Assembly (NCBI GenBank): GCA_015179025.1
Contig: WHUX01000179.1
Location: 44,644-108,643, forward strand
DNA: 64,000 nt
Reading direction: 5' to 3'
DNA from: Terfezia claveryi
Lineage: Eukaryota; Ascomycota; Pezizomycetes; Pezizales; Pezizaceae
A model generated the notes under the pieces. It searched no databases and was not told where the DNA came from. It was given only the letters and a program-made list of their open reading frames with translations. Position numbers and translations under genes: made by a program. Of the stretch, positions 10,514 through 21,127 are shown in pieces (position 1 is the stretch's first letter; every line of letters begins with the position of its first letter).

Positions 10514-11058
10514 TGTCACAACCATCCTTTCCTAGCCAGGTTTGAGAGTCAGATGGGATTCCGTCCGACTCTCGTTATTGTTGACTGATATCGTTGTTAT
10601 CCCTGTTCCCGAGATAAGGAGTCTCGGGAACCTTATTACTTCTGGTGGCCTTGGCCAGGAAGGAAGCCTGTATATATAGCTTGCTCTCTCCGCCCTCTCA
10701 TTGGATCCCCATCCAACGTCTTATATACCCAATACAGGACCTAACTTCTCCCAGCGCTTGTGCACCTCCCTTGTGCACATCCTTGTCTCGTACAAACAAC
10801 TCTGCAGTACAGCAGCTTCCCTTGACACATGCGGCAACTGCCTCTGCGTGTCTCGTGTCCCTTGCCCTCTGCCTCTCTTGCCCCTTGCCCTTGCCCCCCG
10901 TCTCAGCCTTCCTCTGGTTATACACGTAGCGTTCCTACGTGTGTCTTACCCTAGCCTTTCCCCAGATCACACACGTAGCACTCCTACGTGTGCGATTGCC
11001 CCTTGCCACTTCCCTAGTATACCCCTTAGTCGCCTTGTCCCCCAGAGCCCTCGTTACA
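10514..11058 (+). repeat. 5' LTR of Gypsy-3
   Basis: Starts TGTCACAACC and ends CTCGTTACA. It carries a TATA-like TATATATAG at 10671-10679 followed by pyrimidine-rich sequence. It aligns end to end with the 3' LTR. Confidence 0.93.
10671..10679 (+). promoter_or_regulatory. TATA-like box in the Gypsy-3 5' LTR
   Basis: TATATATAG about 160 bp into the LTR. The same motif recurs at the same offset in the 3' LTR (16345-16353) and resembles a core promoter driving element transcription. Confidence 0.4.
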
Positions 11059-11088
11059 CTACGTTGGATCTTTCAGACCAACCGGTAT

Positions 11089-12223
11089 GATGTCCGCGAA
11101 CATTACACTACCCACCAATAGATTCGCAGCCTGGAGGGCGACTCCGATCCCATCAGACCTGGCAGAACTATCAACATACTGACGAACTGTGATTGAGATC
11201 TTCACAGACACTTATGCCATCGGCGAACAATAAGGAGCGGACCTCCAGAAAGCCGAAAGGCGAATCCGAGAAGCCAAAGACGAAATAACCCTCCTTCGAG
11301 AAGATGCAGCAGAGGACAGGATAACCATCCAGAGATTGACTCACGCTTTAGACCTGGCCGATGGTTCAAAAAACCAGAAAACACAAGACCTACCAACCCC
11401 GCCCAAGTTTAACGGGGACCGGGGCCGGTTACGAGCATGGAAAAACTCTGTGCAAATAAAACTCTCTGGGGACTCGGCGAAGTTCCCTACGGTTCACCAC
11501 CAGCTCTCATACGTCTATGGCCTACTAGAAGGTAAAGCTATGGACTAGGTACAGCCCTTCGTCAAGGCAACGGGAATTGATCTGGTAGATATCCTGGCAC
11601 TAATAGCAATCCTGGACTGAGCCTTCGGGGACCCTGACCCTAAAGGAACCGCCAGCAGGGCCCTGCAAGATCTCAAGCAAAAACACAACGAACTGTCAGC
11701 CTATGTCACTGAGTTCTCCAGGCTAGCAGCAGAGCTCAATTGGAATAATGAAGCCAAGCTCGATAAGTTCAAAGACGGGCTTACCTTCAACCTGAAAAAG
11801 GCTCTGGTTTACTGCCTACCAACCAAGACCCTAGAGGAACTTATTAAACAAGCTAGCTGGGTAGAACAACAGACAATGGCACTCAGAGCCCCCCAAAAGA
11901 CACTCCCGACCTCGACTCCCCGTACCCCATTCCCGACAGCACGCACCCAACAACAACAACCCACACCAGTCAACAAGCCTGCGCACCTCTCCTTGGTAGT
12001 GGGTGGGGCTGCCCCTATGGACCTGTCAGCAGGTAGGCCACGGTTAACCCAGGAGGAGAGAGATCGCTGCCGAATGAACAGGTTGTGTATTGCGTGTGGA
12101 AAAAGGGACCACTTTATTGCGGCATGTCCCCTCCGAAAAAATCACTCCTTGGCTGCTCATGCCATCTCGGAAGCCCAGATTGAGGAGGTTGATGAGGCGA
12201 GAAAAGCCCTGTCCCTTGCTTAG
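11089..12223 (+). pseudogene. Gypsy-3 gag with CCHC zinc knuckle
   Basis: Gag opens with tandem ATGs at 11089/11092, about 30 nt after the 5' LTR. It has an N-terminal coiled region, a gag core (FNGDRGRLRAWKNSVQIKLS, about 11410-11470) and a C-terminal knuckle CIACGKRDHFIAAC (12092-12133) after a Pro/Thr/Gln linker. Stops occur near 11181, 11249, 11546 and 11618; comparison with Gypsy-1 suggests they replaced Q, R or similar codons (GACTAG where the relative has Asp-Gln). Gag assembled particles and bound RNA. It is dead as it stands. Confidence 0.85.
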
Positions 12224-12270
12224 TTACTGACACTAGCAAGGGACCTGCCCCAGGCCATTTATCTCTGTCT

Positions 12271-12759
12271 TTGTCTGCATTTTCTGTGTATTCCGCTTCT
12301 TCTGTTGTTGACGAATCTCGCTTGTTCAGCGAGTATTTTGTTGTATCTATCTCTCTCAATATCAATGATAGAACAATCACCACGTCAGCCCTTATAGATT
12401 GCGGAGCCTCAGGAATTGCATTTGTTGACCAGGCCTTTGTCAATAAATTTGCTATACCCATGTCCAAGCTCAAAACCCTCCGCGTTCTGGATGTCATCGA
12501 TGGTCGACCCATCTCCTCCAGGGATATCACCGATATTGCTTGTGTGCCTGCCCTGGTCGGGGATCACTCCGAGGCAAACCTCTCAATGTTCGTGACAAAG
12601 CTCAAATACCCGATTGTCCTTGGAATCCCCTGGCTTAGAATGCACAATGTATCGGTCAGCTTCGGCTCCTATACACTGCAGTTCAATAGCCAATATTGCA
12701 AAAAGCACTGCAGGAATCTAAAGGCTACTGTCACGGGTTGTGTGCCTTGCCACCCCTGA
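12271..12759 (+). pseudogene. Gypsy-3 retropepsin-like protease
   Basis: Open for 162 codons. The active-site motif is SALIDCGASGIAF, with D-C-G in place of the usual D-S/T-G, as in Gypsy-1. The downstream hydrophobic motif IVLGIPWLRMHN is typical of the C-terminal protease strand of chromoviruses. It would release Gag and Pol proteins. This segment is intact, but its neighbours are not. The shared Cys may be a family feature rather than damage. Confidence 0.8.
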
Positions 12760-13046
12760 TAACCCACCTAACCCAGGTAGCACACCAGTCTGTACACATC
12801 AATGCCGCTAAACCCTCTAGTCCCTCTGTTCCCCCCATTTTTTCCCCTGTGCCCCCGGTTTCCCCTGTGCCCCTGGTTCCCCCTATCCCCTTTGTACCTC
12901 CGGTTCCCCAAAAACCTCTGAATGTTAGCTTCATCGGGGCAGGGTCTTTTGCTTACCTCACTAGGAGACACAAGCTGAAGGCTCATGCCCTATCTATATA
13001 CGAGGTTAACCTGGAAATCAACAAGATGCGGCCTAAGGAGGAGTGA

Positions 13047-14318
13047 AAGGCTATAGTCCCAGATGAATATCACGAGTTCATTGATCTGTTCTCAGAAAAG
13101 GCTGCAGAGAAACTCGCACCACACTACCATACGACCACACTATCCCGCTGGTAGAAGGTAAAACCCCCCCCTATGGGCCTCTCTATGGAATGTCCCGGTT
13201 GAGCTGGAAGCCTAAAGAAGTACTTGGAAGAAAACCTTAACAAGAGCTTCATTCGCCACAGCTCCTTACCAGCGGGTGCCCCGGTGCTGTTCGTAAAGAA
13301 ATGGACGGCTCCCTTCGGTTGTGTGTTGATTATTGTGGCCTGAACGAGATAACGGTCAAAAACAGGTACCCTCTACCCCTAATCTAGGAGACATTAGCCA
13401 GGCTCTCCAAGGCCAAGTGGTTCACCAAACTGGATTTGAGAGGGGCATACAACCTGGTACGGATCGCCGAGGGGGAGGAGTGGAAAACTGCCTTCCGAAC
13501 TCGTTATGGCCACTTTGAGTATAATGTTATGCCTTTTGGGTTTACTAACACCCGACCTCTTTCCAGCACTTTATTAATGACACCCTGCGAGACTTTCTGA
13601 TGTGTTCTACACAGCCTACCTTGACGATATCCTGATCTATTCGGATACCCTGGTAGAGCACAAAATCCATGTTCATCAAGTGTTGGAGAAGCTGGAGCAA
13701 GCCGGATTGTACCTCAAGCCCAAGAAATGTGAGTTTCATGTGCAAGAGGTCAAGTATCTGGGGTTAATCATCACTACGAAGGGCATCAGGATGGACCCTG
13801 CCAAGGTTACCGCTGTTCAGGAATAGCAAATCCCAGTGAATCTCAAGGATATCTAGGTATTCCTAGGGTTCGCCAACTTTTACCGGCGTTTTATCCTGGG
13901 ATATTCGAAGATCGTAGCCTCCCTCACCACCCTGACCAAAAAAGACCAGCATTTCGACTGGAATCCAGAAGCCCAATCTGCCTTCCAGAACTTTAAGGAA
14001 GCCTTTTGCTCAGCGCCAATCCTGGCACATTTCAACCCTGACCAGGAGTATGTCGTCGAAACCGATGCCTCCGACTATGTCTCCATGGGAATCCTCTCTC
14101 AGAACGACGATAAAGGCATCCTCCACCTAATGGCTTACTTCTCGAAAAAACACTCTCCAGCTGAGTGCTATTATGAGATCTATGATAAGGAGTTGATGGC
14201 CATCATAAGGGCATTCAAGGAGTGGAGGCTACACCTGGAGTCAGCTAAAGGGATTATTGAGGTATTATCTGATTACAAAAACCTTGAGTATTTTACAACC
14301 ACCAAGCTGCTCAACTGA
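13047..14318 (+). pseudogene. Gypsy-3 reverse transcriptase and RNase H
   Basis: RT motifs appear in shifting frames: FIDLFSEKAAEKLAPH (N-terminal), [54 protein letters not shown], then catalytic [12 protein letters not shown] (13602-13826). The thumb continues to RNase [11 protein letters not shown], then [15 protein letters not shown] and SDYKNLEYF (14085-14318). Frameshifts near 13200 and 13570 and stops at about 13825 and 14316 interrupt it. Role: synthesis of element cDNA. Confidence 0.9.
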
Positions 14319-14402
14319 CGGCAAGCTAGGTGGTCGGAATTCCTCTCTCGGTTCAACTTTAAGATCAAGTACCGTTCTGGAAAGGCTGGTGGCAAGCCCG
14401 AT

Positions 14403-15830
14403 GTGTTAACTCGGAGATCAGGAGATCTCCCTAAGGGGGGGGATGAAAGGCTAAAATACCAAAATCAGGTGGTATTGAAGCCCGAAAACCTTGATCTGGC
14501 GGCCAATGTCCTTGCTGATGCTGAGGCCGCCGTGGAAGCTGACCTCCGACAACTGGTGAGACAGGCTTATGAAGGAGACCCTCTAGTCAGGGAAATCATC
14601 GCCACAGTAGATTCCGGCCAGTGCCGCCACCTCAACATCTCCCTGGCCGAATATACCATCCAGGAAGGCCTCCTTTACCACCTCGAACAGCTCTATGTAT
14701 TGGAAGGAGAGCTACACCTATGTCTGATCAAGGAACACCACGATACCCTAGTGGCGGGTCACCCTGGAGTGGCCAAGACATTGGAGCTTCTGGCCAGGGA
14801 ATACACCTGGATCAACAAGCGGAAGGACGTGTAGCAGTACATATGGAACTGCCATATTTGCAAACGTACTAAGCCTGTCCGCCACGCCCCATACGGGACC
14901 CTGAAACCTCTGGACATTCCGGATAGGCCCTGGCTGCACTTGACCATAGATTTTATGACAGGATTGCCGGAAGACTCGGGGTTCAATGCTATCCTGATGG
15001 TAGTTGATCGGTTGACAAAAATGAGGCATGTTATACCTTGTCGGGATACCTGTTCTGCGCCGGAGTTGGCCAACCTATACCTCAATAATGTGTTCTGGTA
15101 TCACGGGCTCCCCGAATCGATCGTATTCGACCGTGGCCCCCAGTTTACCTCAGAATTCTGGCAAGCCTTCTGCAAACTTCTAGGGATCAAAGTACGTCTG
15201 TCAACAGTATATCACCCCCAGACGGACGGCCAATTGGAGAGGATGAATGCCATCATAGAGCAGTATTTGAGGGTTTTCGTCAATTACTAGCAGGACAACT
15301 GGGTTTCATTGCTGGCGACCTGCGAATTTGCCGCCAACAACCAGTTCTCGGAATCCTCCAAAACCTCGCCTTTCCTGGCTAACTATGGTTGGCACCCCCA
15401 GTTCGTGGATACCCTGGCGCCCCTGCAAAAAGCCAAAAAAGATGCCCTGGCCAAGGAGTTCGCAGCTGGGATTGCTGAGCTCCACTCTACCCTGAAAGCT
15501 GAGCTGGGATATGCACAAGCCAGGCAAGCCGAGTATGCCAATGGATCATGGTTGCCAGCCTCCAGATATCAACCAGGGAACAAGGTGTGGCTCTCCAGCC
15601 AGCACTTTCGGACAGAACGGCTATCTCACAAGCTCGACCACAAGTTCCTGGGTCCATTCGAGGTGTTGGCTGCTGTGGGCACTTATGCCTACCGATTGAG
15701 GTTCCCCAAGGACATCAAACGACACCCAGTCGTCCATGTCTCTAAGATCGAGCCTGCCGCTAGCGACCCTCTGCCAGGCCAGGAACACTCTCCACCTCCT
15801 CCTGTTGTTATCGAAGGTGAGGAGGAATAG
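14403..15830 (+). pseudogene. Gypsy-3 integrase
   Basis: Three consecutive open pieces separated by single stops. Zinc-binding HHCC: H in KEHHDTLVAGHPG and CHIC in WNCHICKRTK. Catalytic triad: D in LTIDFMTGLP, D in IVFDRGPQF and E in HPQTDGQLERMN. The C-terminal domain has the GPFEVL motif (about 15650) characteristic of chromoviral GPY/F integrases. Stops at 14832-14834 and about 15288 each replace one codon, so the protein is nearly complete apart from point mutations. Confidence 0.92.
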
Positions 15831-16005
15831 GAGGTGGAGGAAGTGCTGGACTCCCGAAGAAGATATGGGCACCTGCAATATAAGGTCAAATGGCTGAGAG
15901 ACAAGGAGATGAACTAGCAACCAGCCGAAGATCTAGAAAACGCACAGGACTTGGTCACTCTGTTCCACCAGCGTTACCTCCGGAAACCCCGTCCCGCCCA
16001 ATGAT
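15826..16005 (+). pseudogene. Gypsy-3 chromodomain
   Basis: In frame after the integrase C-terminus, past one stop at 15828-15830: EVEEVLDSRRRYGHLQYKVK, then WLRDKEMN, a stop where Trp is expected, then QPAEDLENAQDLVTLFHQRY. This is a recognisable chromodomain and places the element among chromoviruses. Translation ends shortly before the polypurine tract. Confidence 0.85.
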
Positions 16006-16187
16006 GTTCTTGTTGTCCTAGAATTGGTTATTAGGGTTGTTATTGTCATTGTTGTCATGGTTATTGTTGGTACGTACTTCTGGTATTGGGGTTATGTTAT
16101 GGGTTATTAGTTATTCGCCTGTCTTGTTTGTTTGTTTTTTTTGCCTTACCTTGTATCGCTGGGGCTCCGATCCTAAAGGGGGGATAG
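16006..16187 (+). other. Gypsy-3 3' untranslated segment and polypurine tract
   Basis: T-rich non-coding stretch ending in AAAGGGGGGATAG (16175-16187), which primes plus-strand synthesis and directly precedes the 3' LTR. Confidence 0.6.
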
Positions 16188-16732
16188 TGTTACAACCGTC
16201 CTTTCCTAGCCAGGTTTGAGAGTCGGACGAGATTCCGTCCAACTCTTGTTATTGTTGACTGATATTGTTGTTATCCCTGTTCCCGAGATAAGGGGTCTCG
16301 GGAACCTTATTCCTTCCGGTGGCCTTGGCCAGGAAGGAAGCCTGTATATATAGCTTGCTCTCTCCGCCCTCTTGTTGGATCCCCATCCAATGTCTTGTAT
16401 ACCCAATACAGGACCTTACTTCTCCCAGTGCTTGTGCACCTCCCTTGTGCACATCCTTGTCTCGTACAAACAACTCTGCAGTACAGCCGCCTCCCTTGAC
16501 ACACGCGGCAACTGCCTCCGAGTGTCTCGTATCCCTTGCTCTCTGCCTCTCTTACCTCTTGCCCTTGCCCCCCGTCTCAGCCTTCCCCTAGTCACATACG
16601 TAGCGTTCCTATGTGTGTCTTACCCTAGCCTTTTCCCAGATCACATACGTAGCGCTCCTACGTGTACAATTGCCCCTTGCCACTTCCCCGGCATACCCTT
16701 TGGTCGCCTTATCCCCCAGAGCCCTCGTTACA
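16188..16732 (+). repeat. 3' LTR of Gypsy-3
   Basis: Starts TGTTACAACC and ends CTCGTTACA. It is the same length as the 5' LTR and is followed by the CTTTT target duplication (16733-16737). Confidence 0.93.
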
Positions 16733-16988
16733 CTTTTCCTGCTTACCAGTTTCAGGATTGTGCTACTTCTTGTAGGCTTTTTACTGATTGCTATTTGTTG
16801 AATAGTCTTACTATTGTTATTTGGAGAATAGTCTTACTGCTGACTATCAGACTTTGTGCTACTATGCTTTGTGCTGTAGGCTTATACTGGCTTCAGTTTC
16901 TACTCTTGTTGGTAGAAACTTTGTTGATTAGGTAAGGTTGATCAAGCCTTCCTAGTTAGGTAAGAATCAAGTTCTTCGGTTAAAAAAA

Positions 16989-17617
16989 TGTAAAGTGTTG
17001 TTAGGGGGACTAGAAGATCAGATTAGATAAGATAAGGAACTTATCTAATCAGATAATCTCAGGCTAGTAATGTATACTACAAAGTAGATTACTAATAGTG
17101 TATTGTTTATTCTCACTATTAAAGTTATTACCAGTAGCATAAGATTACTGTAATAGGTAAAGTAGTATAGGAGTGCTAAAGGCACTTAGAAGATTAACCA
17201 GTGGAACTTTTATATTGATTGTACTCTAACTATGTTCTCAGTTCTAACTCTCTATTCAACTGAAGGGAAATTCAGAGGACTATATGTGTTTCCAATAGGG
17301 TAGTGCTAGGGTAGTGCTAAGGCAGTGCACCATCATCTGACCCTTACATGTGATTGAGATCAACATCATCTGATCTTCTAGATAGTACTTCCAAATACTA
17401 TCTAGTACAAAATAGGTTAAGTCTTAACTTAGACTTATACATGTGAAAGCATGTGATAACATGTGAAAGCATGTGAAAGCATGTGAAATATTAGCAAGGC
17501 AGACAGCACACAGAATGTTGTGTGTTTTGAGATGCTTGCTGAGTAAGAAAATACATAAGAAATACATTTGTAAGGGAGAAGGTTAGTCATAGGGTATAAG
17601 TAAGCTACTTCCTTACA
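16989..17617 (-). repeat. Gypsy-2 5' LTR (boundary uncertain)
   Basis: The outer end on the minus strand is TGTAAGGAAGTAGC at 17617, matching the 3' LTR stub at 2273. A plausible inner end is at 16989 (TG on the plus strand), giving 629 bp, but a primer-binding-like site at 9934 suggests it could be longer. Internal short repeats include four copies of CATGTGAAAGC or close variants at 17450-17490. Part of it (17250-17420) resembles an inverted relic at 25290-25440. Confidence 0.55.
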
Positions 17618-18954
17618 ATATCGAGTATTTAACTTAGTACTCTACCAACTGTTCTGCGTTGGTATTGGTAATGCTTTAGCACCCTTGTAGGAGTCTCTAA
17701 TATTAGTAGCTCTGGAACTCCAATACCCCCCCTCTAATTCTGGGCTCTAATAGCTGCTTTTATCACCTTTCTCAAGGTATTTTTCAAGTATTGGAGGAGA
17801 GTTCGGATCAGGCAGATCAAGGAATAAAACTAGATCTAGGAAGGCATAAATAAGGTATATTTAGTTAATTGGATAATAGCTTTCGGAATTGCTTATTTGG
17901 GAAATTAGTACCCCGAATTGAGGCCTTTCATTGTTACCATTTTGCACGCTCTACCTTCAGTGCTGGAGATAGATACTAGGCATAGGTCTCCTAATTATTA
18001 TAGGCCTATTTGTGCAATATTTGGTGTATAGGTAGAGGGAGTAGCTGTTAGAAGGATAGTTCTTGAAGGGAGGCAGTATTGGAGCTATTGGAGCTTTTAG
18101 AGTGATTAGGGACCTCTCCGTAGTGATTGAGAATGCTGTAGAGGGGCAGGTTGCAGAAGGGGAAGGTGGAGAGTTCAGACTAGCATATATAAAGTAAGTT
18201 AGTTAATTCTAAAAATAGTTTATTTTAGAGCGCTATTGTAGATTGTATAAATTTTAGTCATATTGGCGGCTGCTGCCCTAGAGGCTATTATAATATGAAT
18301 ATAGATACCAGAAAATGGCCTTCTAGTCGTCATAGACTCACCCGCTGGGTACTTGGCCTATATGAGTAGTTGAGAGGATGGGGGTAGGTCTTCGGGAAGG
18401 TCATGTTGGAAAGGGAAATATTGGGTCTTCAGTTAATCTTGGTGGGATGTGAGCGTAACCATGTTGTAGAGCGTACTTATTTTCATAGATATGTATTTAG
18501 TTAGAATTACTATGCTCATGATATCTCATAAGTTGTGGCTGGAGATGCTGTTGCAGGGGGTTTTGTAGGGGTGTGCACTAGACGGTAGCTGCTCACTAGT
18601 AGGCTTGCAAGGGTAGAGATTGTATTGCTTGCTTGTTTGTTTTGCTTGCCTATTTTATATACCACTGGCGGTTTATTTACATAAGATTCTCCCAATTCAC
18701 AATGAGTATACATTGAAGAAGTGCTACATTAGGCATTCTTGGGATTAGCATTCTTGGCATTCTAGATATATGTATTAGTAGCAGGATAGAGCACAAGGCT
18801 TGTGAGGGAGATAGCGAATGAGAGAGATATAGCATCATCACTCCACATACATGAGTTAACACAAGTTATACATGTGTTAACATGTGGGTGCATATATATG
18901 TCATCCCAGTATGTGTTAACTGAGTATTTCCAACATTTTTTACCCCGATCTGTA
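17618..18954. other. AT-rich intergenic stretch, no gene recognised
   Basis: Stops are frequent in all frames and nothing resembles a known domain. The first 40 bases on the minus strand contain CAGTTGGTAGAGTA, similar to a tRNA D-arm, but no complete tRNA can be folded. Confidence 0.5.
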
Positions 18955-20280
18955 ATTCCGTTTCTCCTAAAAGAAAACACCTACGAACTCAACTTGCTAC
19001 GGAAGGCCATTGGCTCCCTTCAACAGGGAGGGATCCCAATGCGTAACAGTATAAGCTACAAATCAACCAACGGTTGCCAAATAATGCCACGGCCGGGAAT
19101 CAGCAAAGGCAAAGGAAAAGGGTGCACGCCAGATCCACGTACCAATGCTAGAAAATGCTCTAATTACCGAAACAAGCTGGCACCGTAGCGGGCTCCAATG
19201 TCATCCATCGGAGGGGATGAGTCCTTCATGGAAGTGATGCAAAAACTAGGGACAATTAAAGGAGTATTTCTTAAAAGAAGGGATTATTGGAGAGGACTCT
19301 CGGAGTTATGATATTGAGACGGAGGATCACGGGGTGGATACAGATGAGTTTGAGGAGAGGGAGGAGGAGGAGCGACAGAGATATAAAGAGAGATGGACCT
19401 AGATATGCTCCACATGAGTGCTCAAATGAGGAGTCACTGGAGGCGAGTATGGACATGAACTTCTAAAAAAAAGGAGACTGGAGAAGCAAGTAGAGAAACC
19501 CAAATTAGATTTCTCTGCGGCAGTAAAGGAGAGGGAGGAGTTAAGAGATCAGGTCGGACGTTTGGAAGAGGAAGAAGAGCAATTCCGAAGAGCACACTGG
19601 AGCTGAAAGGGGAGTTGGTATGGGTCAAAAATCTTCCTAAAAAGAGTTTTGTCAAAGAGTTCGGGGGGTAAGATGACCTTTCTTAAGGAGGCGGAATTTT
19701 GGAAGCAGAGGTGTAGGGTGACCGACGAGAGGAGCCTTGAGGCTGGAATAGCGAGAGAAAAGCCTAGGAAGAGGTTTTGGAAGAGAAAGTCAAGCTGGGG
19801 GTGGAGCAAGCCATAGGTCAATAGGAGAAAAAGATAGAGGAGAGGGTTTAGAGGCGGCGATTGAGAAGGAGCAGAGGAAGAAGAAAAGGGAGCAAAGGAC
19901 GGGAAAACGCCAGAAAACACACACCCGGCAAAACCACAAACAGAGCCACGGAAGCTGCCGACAAGGAGTACGTCGACATGAAAGCTTTCGTGCTTCATTG
20001 CGTCCCATGCCACAGACCCATGGCGGACACAATACAGGATGTGAAACGAACATGTATGAGAGGTATCATGGAAGCAAGGTTGCTACTAGGAGGAACTAGG
20101 AGGTTCAATAAAACTACTAGCTTGGTGATTGTTTTTCTTACAAAATCGGTCTCTTTTCATGGGCAGGAGAGTCATATAAGGATGATGTTGAGAGAAGATG
20201 GCTTCCGGTTGAAGGATATGATTTGACAAAGGTCGGGTGAGGGCTGGGCTGGCCTCGGACTCGGTGTGATGTAGAAGGTA
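18955..20280 (+). pseudogene. LINE ORF1-like relic, copy A
   Basis: Decayed relative of the element at 55622-57177. It shares the 5' motif GGAAGGCCATTGGCTC, a basic GKGKGKG start (19100-19125), a Glu/Arg-rich coiled-coil zone (19300-19860) and a C-terminal block near 20100-20220 with RRFNKTTSLVIVFLTKSVSF. The C-terminal block plus the coiled coil suggests an RNA-binding ORF1 protein of a fungal non-LTR retrotransposon; this is inference, not a certain homology. Many frameshifts are present. It has lost its 3' end relative to copy B. Confidence 0.5.
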
Positions 20281-20295
20281 GTTCATTCTTCGATA

Positions 20296-21101
20296 TGCTC
20301 TGGTCCGTTGCGGGATTGCAGGGGGATTGCAGGGCCGTTCCAGAATGACATAAATGTGTACTCTAGGCGATATATGAAGGCAAATTGAGTAAAAATCGAG
20401 TCTATTATTTTATACATAACAAAAGCTCAAACCTCCGCTTGCTCAAACCTCTACTTATTCAATCAAACCTCATACTTCACTGCCAGAAATTCCATTACCT
20501 GTCATTTTAGTATTATAGGTCTTGTTTTTTCCGGTATGCATCATAAACATATGCGATAACACCAAATACATCATGCTCCAAAACCACTCGGTTCCCATCA
20601 TTATTTTTGCTAGCAATAAAATACAGTGCATCATTCCGCAGCTCATATTTATATAATGCCTTCCATCGCAGCTTGATTGCTGGAAAATCACCTGCTGGGA
20701 CCTTCAAGTTTGGGTCTCGGAAGTATGCTTTAATGACCATGTACTTGAATTGGATTAAGGGAATTACTTCCCAAAGGTCAACCGAGATTTAGTACTTACT
20801 GTGTGCAAATACTCTTCAAATTTAGTACGCATGCTTCAATTGCACTTCGAGATGGAGCGGAACCTAGGGGGTGAAGTTGATCCAAAACAATACCACCATT
20901 ATCTTCTACAACTAACATTTTGGTAAGATCAGGGAATGTCGCGGTATGCTGGTAATATCGTGTGCAGAGTATGTTGCGTTGAAGAGTGTATTGCTGTGCT
21001 ACGAGAGGCTTGTGCCAACCAGCTAATTAGTCTTATTGCTATGTTGTATTGAGGAAAATTTTTACGGACTAAAAGTTTCAATTCCGCAACGGACCAGAAC
21101 A
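20296..21101. mobile_element. Inverted-repeat DNA element A with GATA target duplication (Ginger-like?)
   Basis: The ends are TGCTCTGGTCCGTTGCGG on the left and CCGCAACGGACCAGAACA on the right, inverted copies differing by one base. The flanks are GATA on both sides (20292-20295 and 21102-21105), a 4-bp target duplication. Inside, on the minus strand, is the 5' part of an integrase-like gene. A shorter deletion derivative sits at 45886-46472. Terminal TGT and a 4-bp duplication with an integrase-type ORF fit the Ginger group, but the assignment is tentative. Confidence 0.6.
20513..20918 (-). pseudogene. Truncated integrase-type transposase gene (two exons)
   Basis: A minus-strand ATG at 20918 opens MLVVEDNGGIVLDQLHPLG. 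A splice donor GTAAGT at 20799 and acceptor TTCAAG at 20744 define a 56-bp intron. Exon 2 (20513-20743) encodes a Trp/Tyr-rich region ending DGNRVVLEHDVFGVIAYVYD, resembling the N-terminal zinc-binding lead of retroviral-type integrases (RRVV...D...VHD). One frame change within exon 1 is needed to join it smoothly. The catalytic core is absent, so the gene is 3'-truncated. The 45.9-kb copy keeps the start (MSIAEDNGDIDLDQLHPLG) but has lost most of exon 2. Confidence 0.45.
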
Positions 21102-21127
21102 GATATATCTATCTACTGTACTAGACT

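Larger units (their letters stand above)
10514..16732 (+). mobile_element. Gypsy-3: full-length chromoviral Ty3/Gypsy element
   Basis: Two LTRs of exactly 545 bp (10514-11058 and 16188-16732) enclose gag, protease, RT, RNase H, integrase and chromodomain on the plus strand. The target duplication is perfect: CTTTT at 10509-10513 and at 16733-16737. A polypurine tract AAAGGGGGGATAG (16175-16187) abuts the 3' LTR. The LTRs differ by about a dozen bases in their first 145 bp, almost all transitions. Internal stops are mostly CAG-to-TAG, CGA-to-TGA or TGG-to-TAG type, so the copy is mutated rather than recent. Confidence 0.95.
2245..17617 (-). mobile_element. Gypsy-2: decayed chromodomain Ty3/Gypsy element, interrupted by Gypsy-3
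   Basis: On the minus strand the order is 5' LTR/leader (right), gag, protease, reverse transcriptase, RNase H, a zinc-knuckle array, integrase, chromodomain, polypurine tract and 3' LTR stub (left). The left LTR survives only as 2245-2273 because Gypsy-1 inserted there; its start TGTAAGGAAGTGGC matches the right-end sequence at 17604-17617. The polypurine tract AAACAGGGAGGCA (minus strand, 2274-2286) sits directly before it. Gypsy-3 splits the 5' region at 10513/16733. Many in-frame stops arise from CAG-to-TAG or TGG-to-TAG, so the element is dead. Confidence 0.85.

Noticed and set aside
12731..12986. Minus-strand Gly-rich collagen-like frames opposite Gypsy-3
   Set aside because: Antisense of the Pro/Val-rich linker between protease and RT.
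17618..17660. tRNA-like D-arm (minus strand CAGTTGGTAGAGTA) next to the Gypsy-2 LTR
   Set aside because: No acceptor, anticodon or T-arm can be folded around it, so a tRNA gene is not supported; at most it is a remnant or coincidence at an insertion site.
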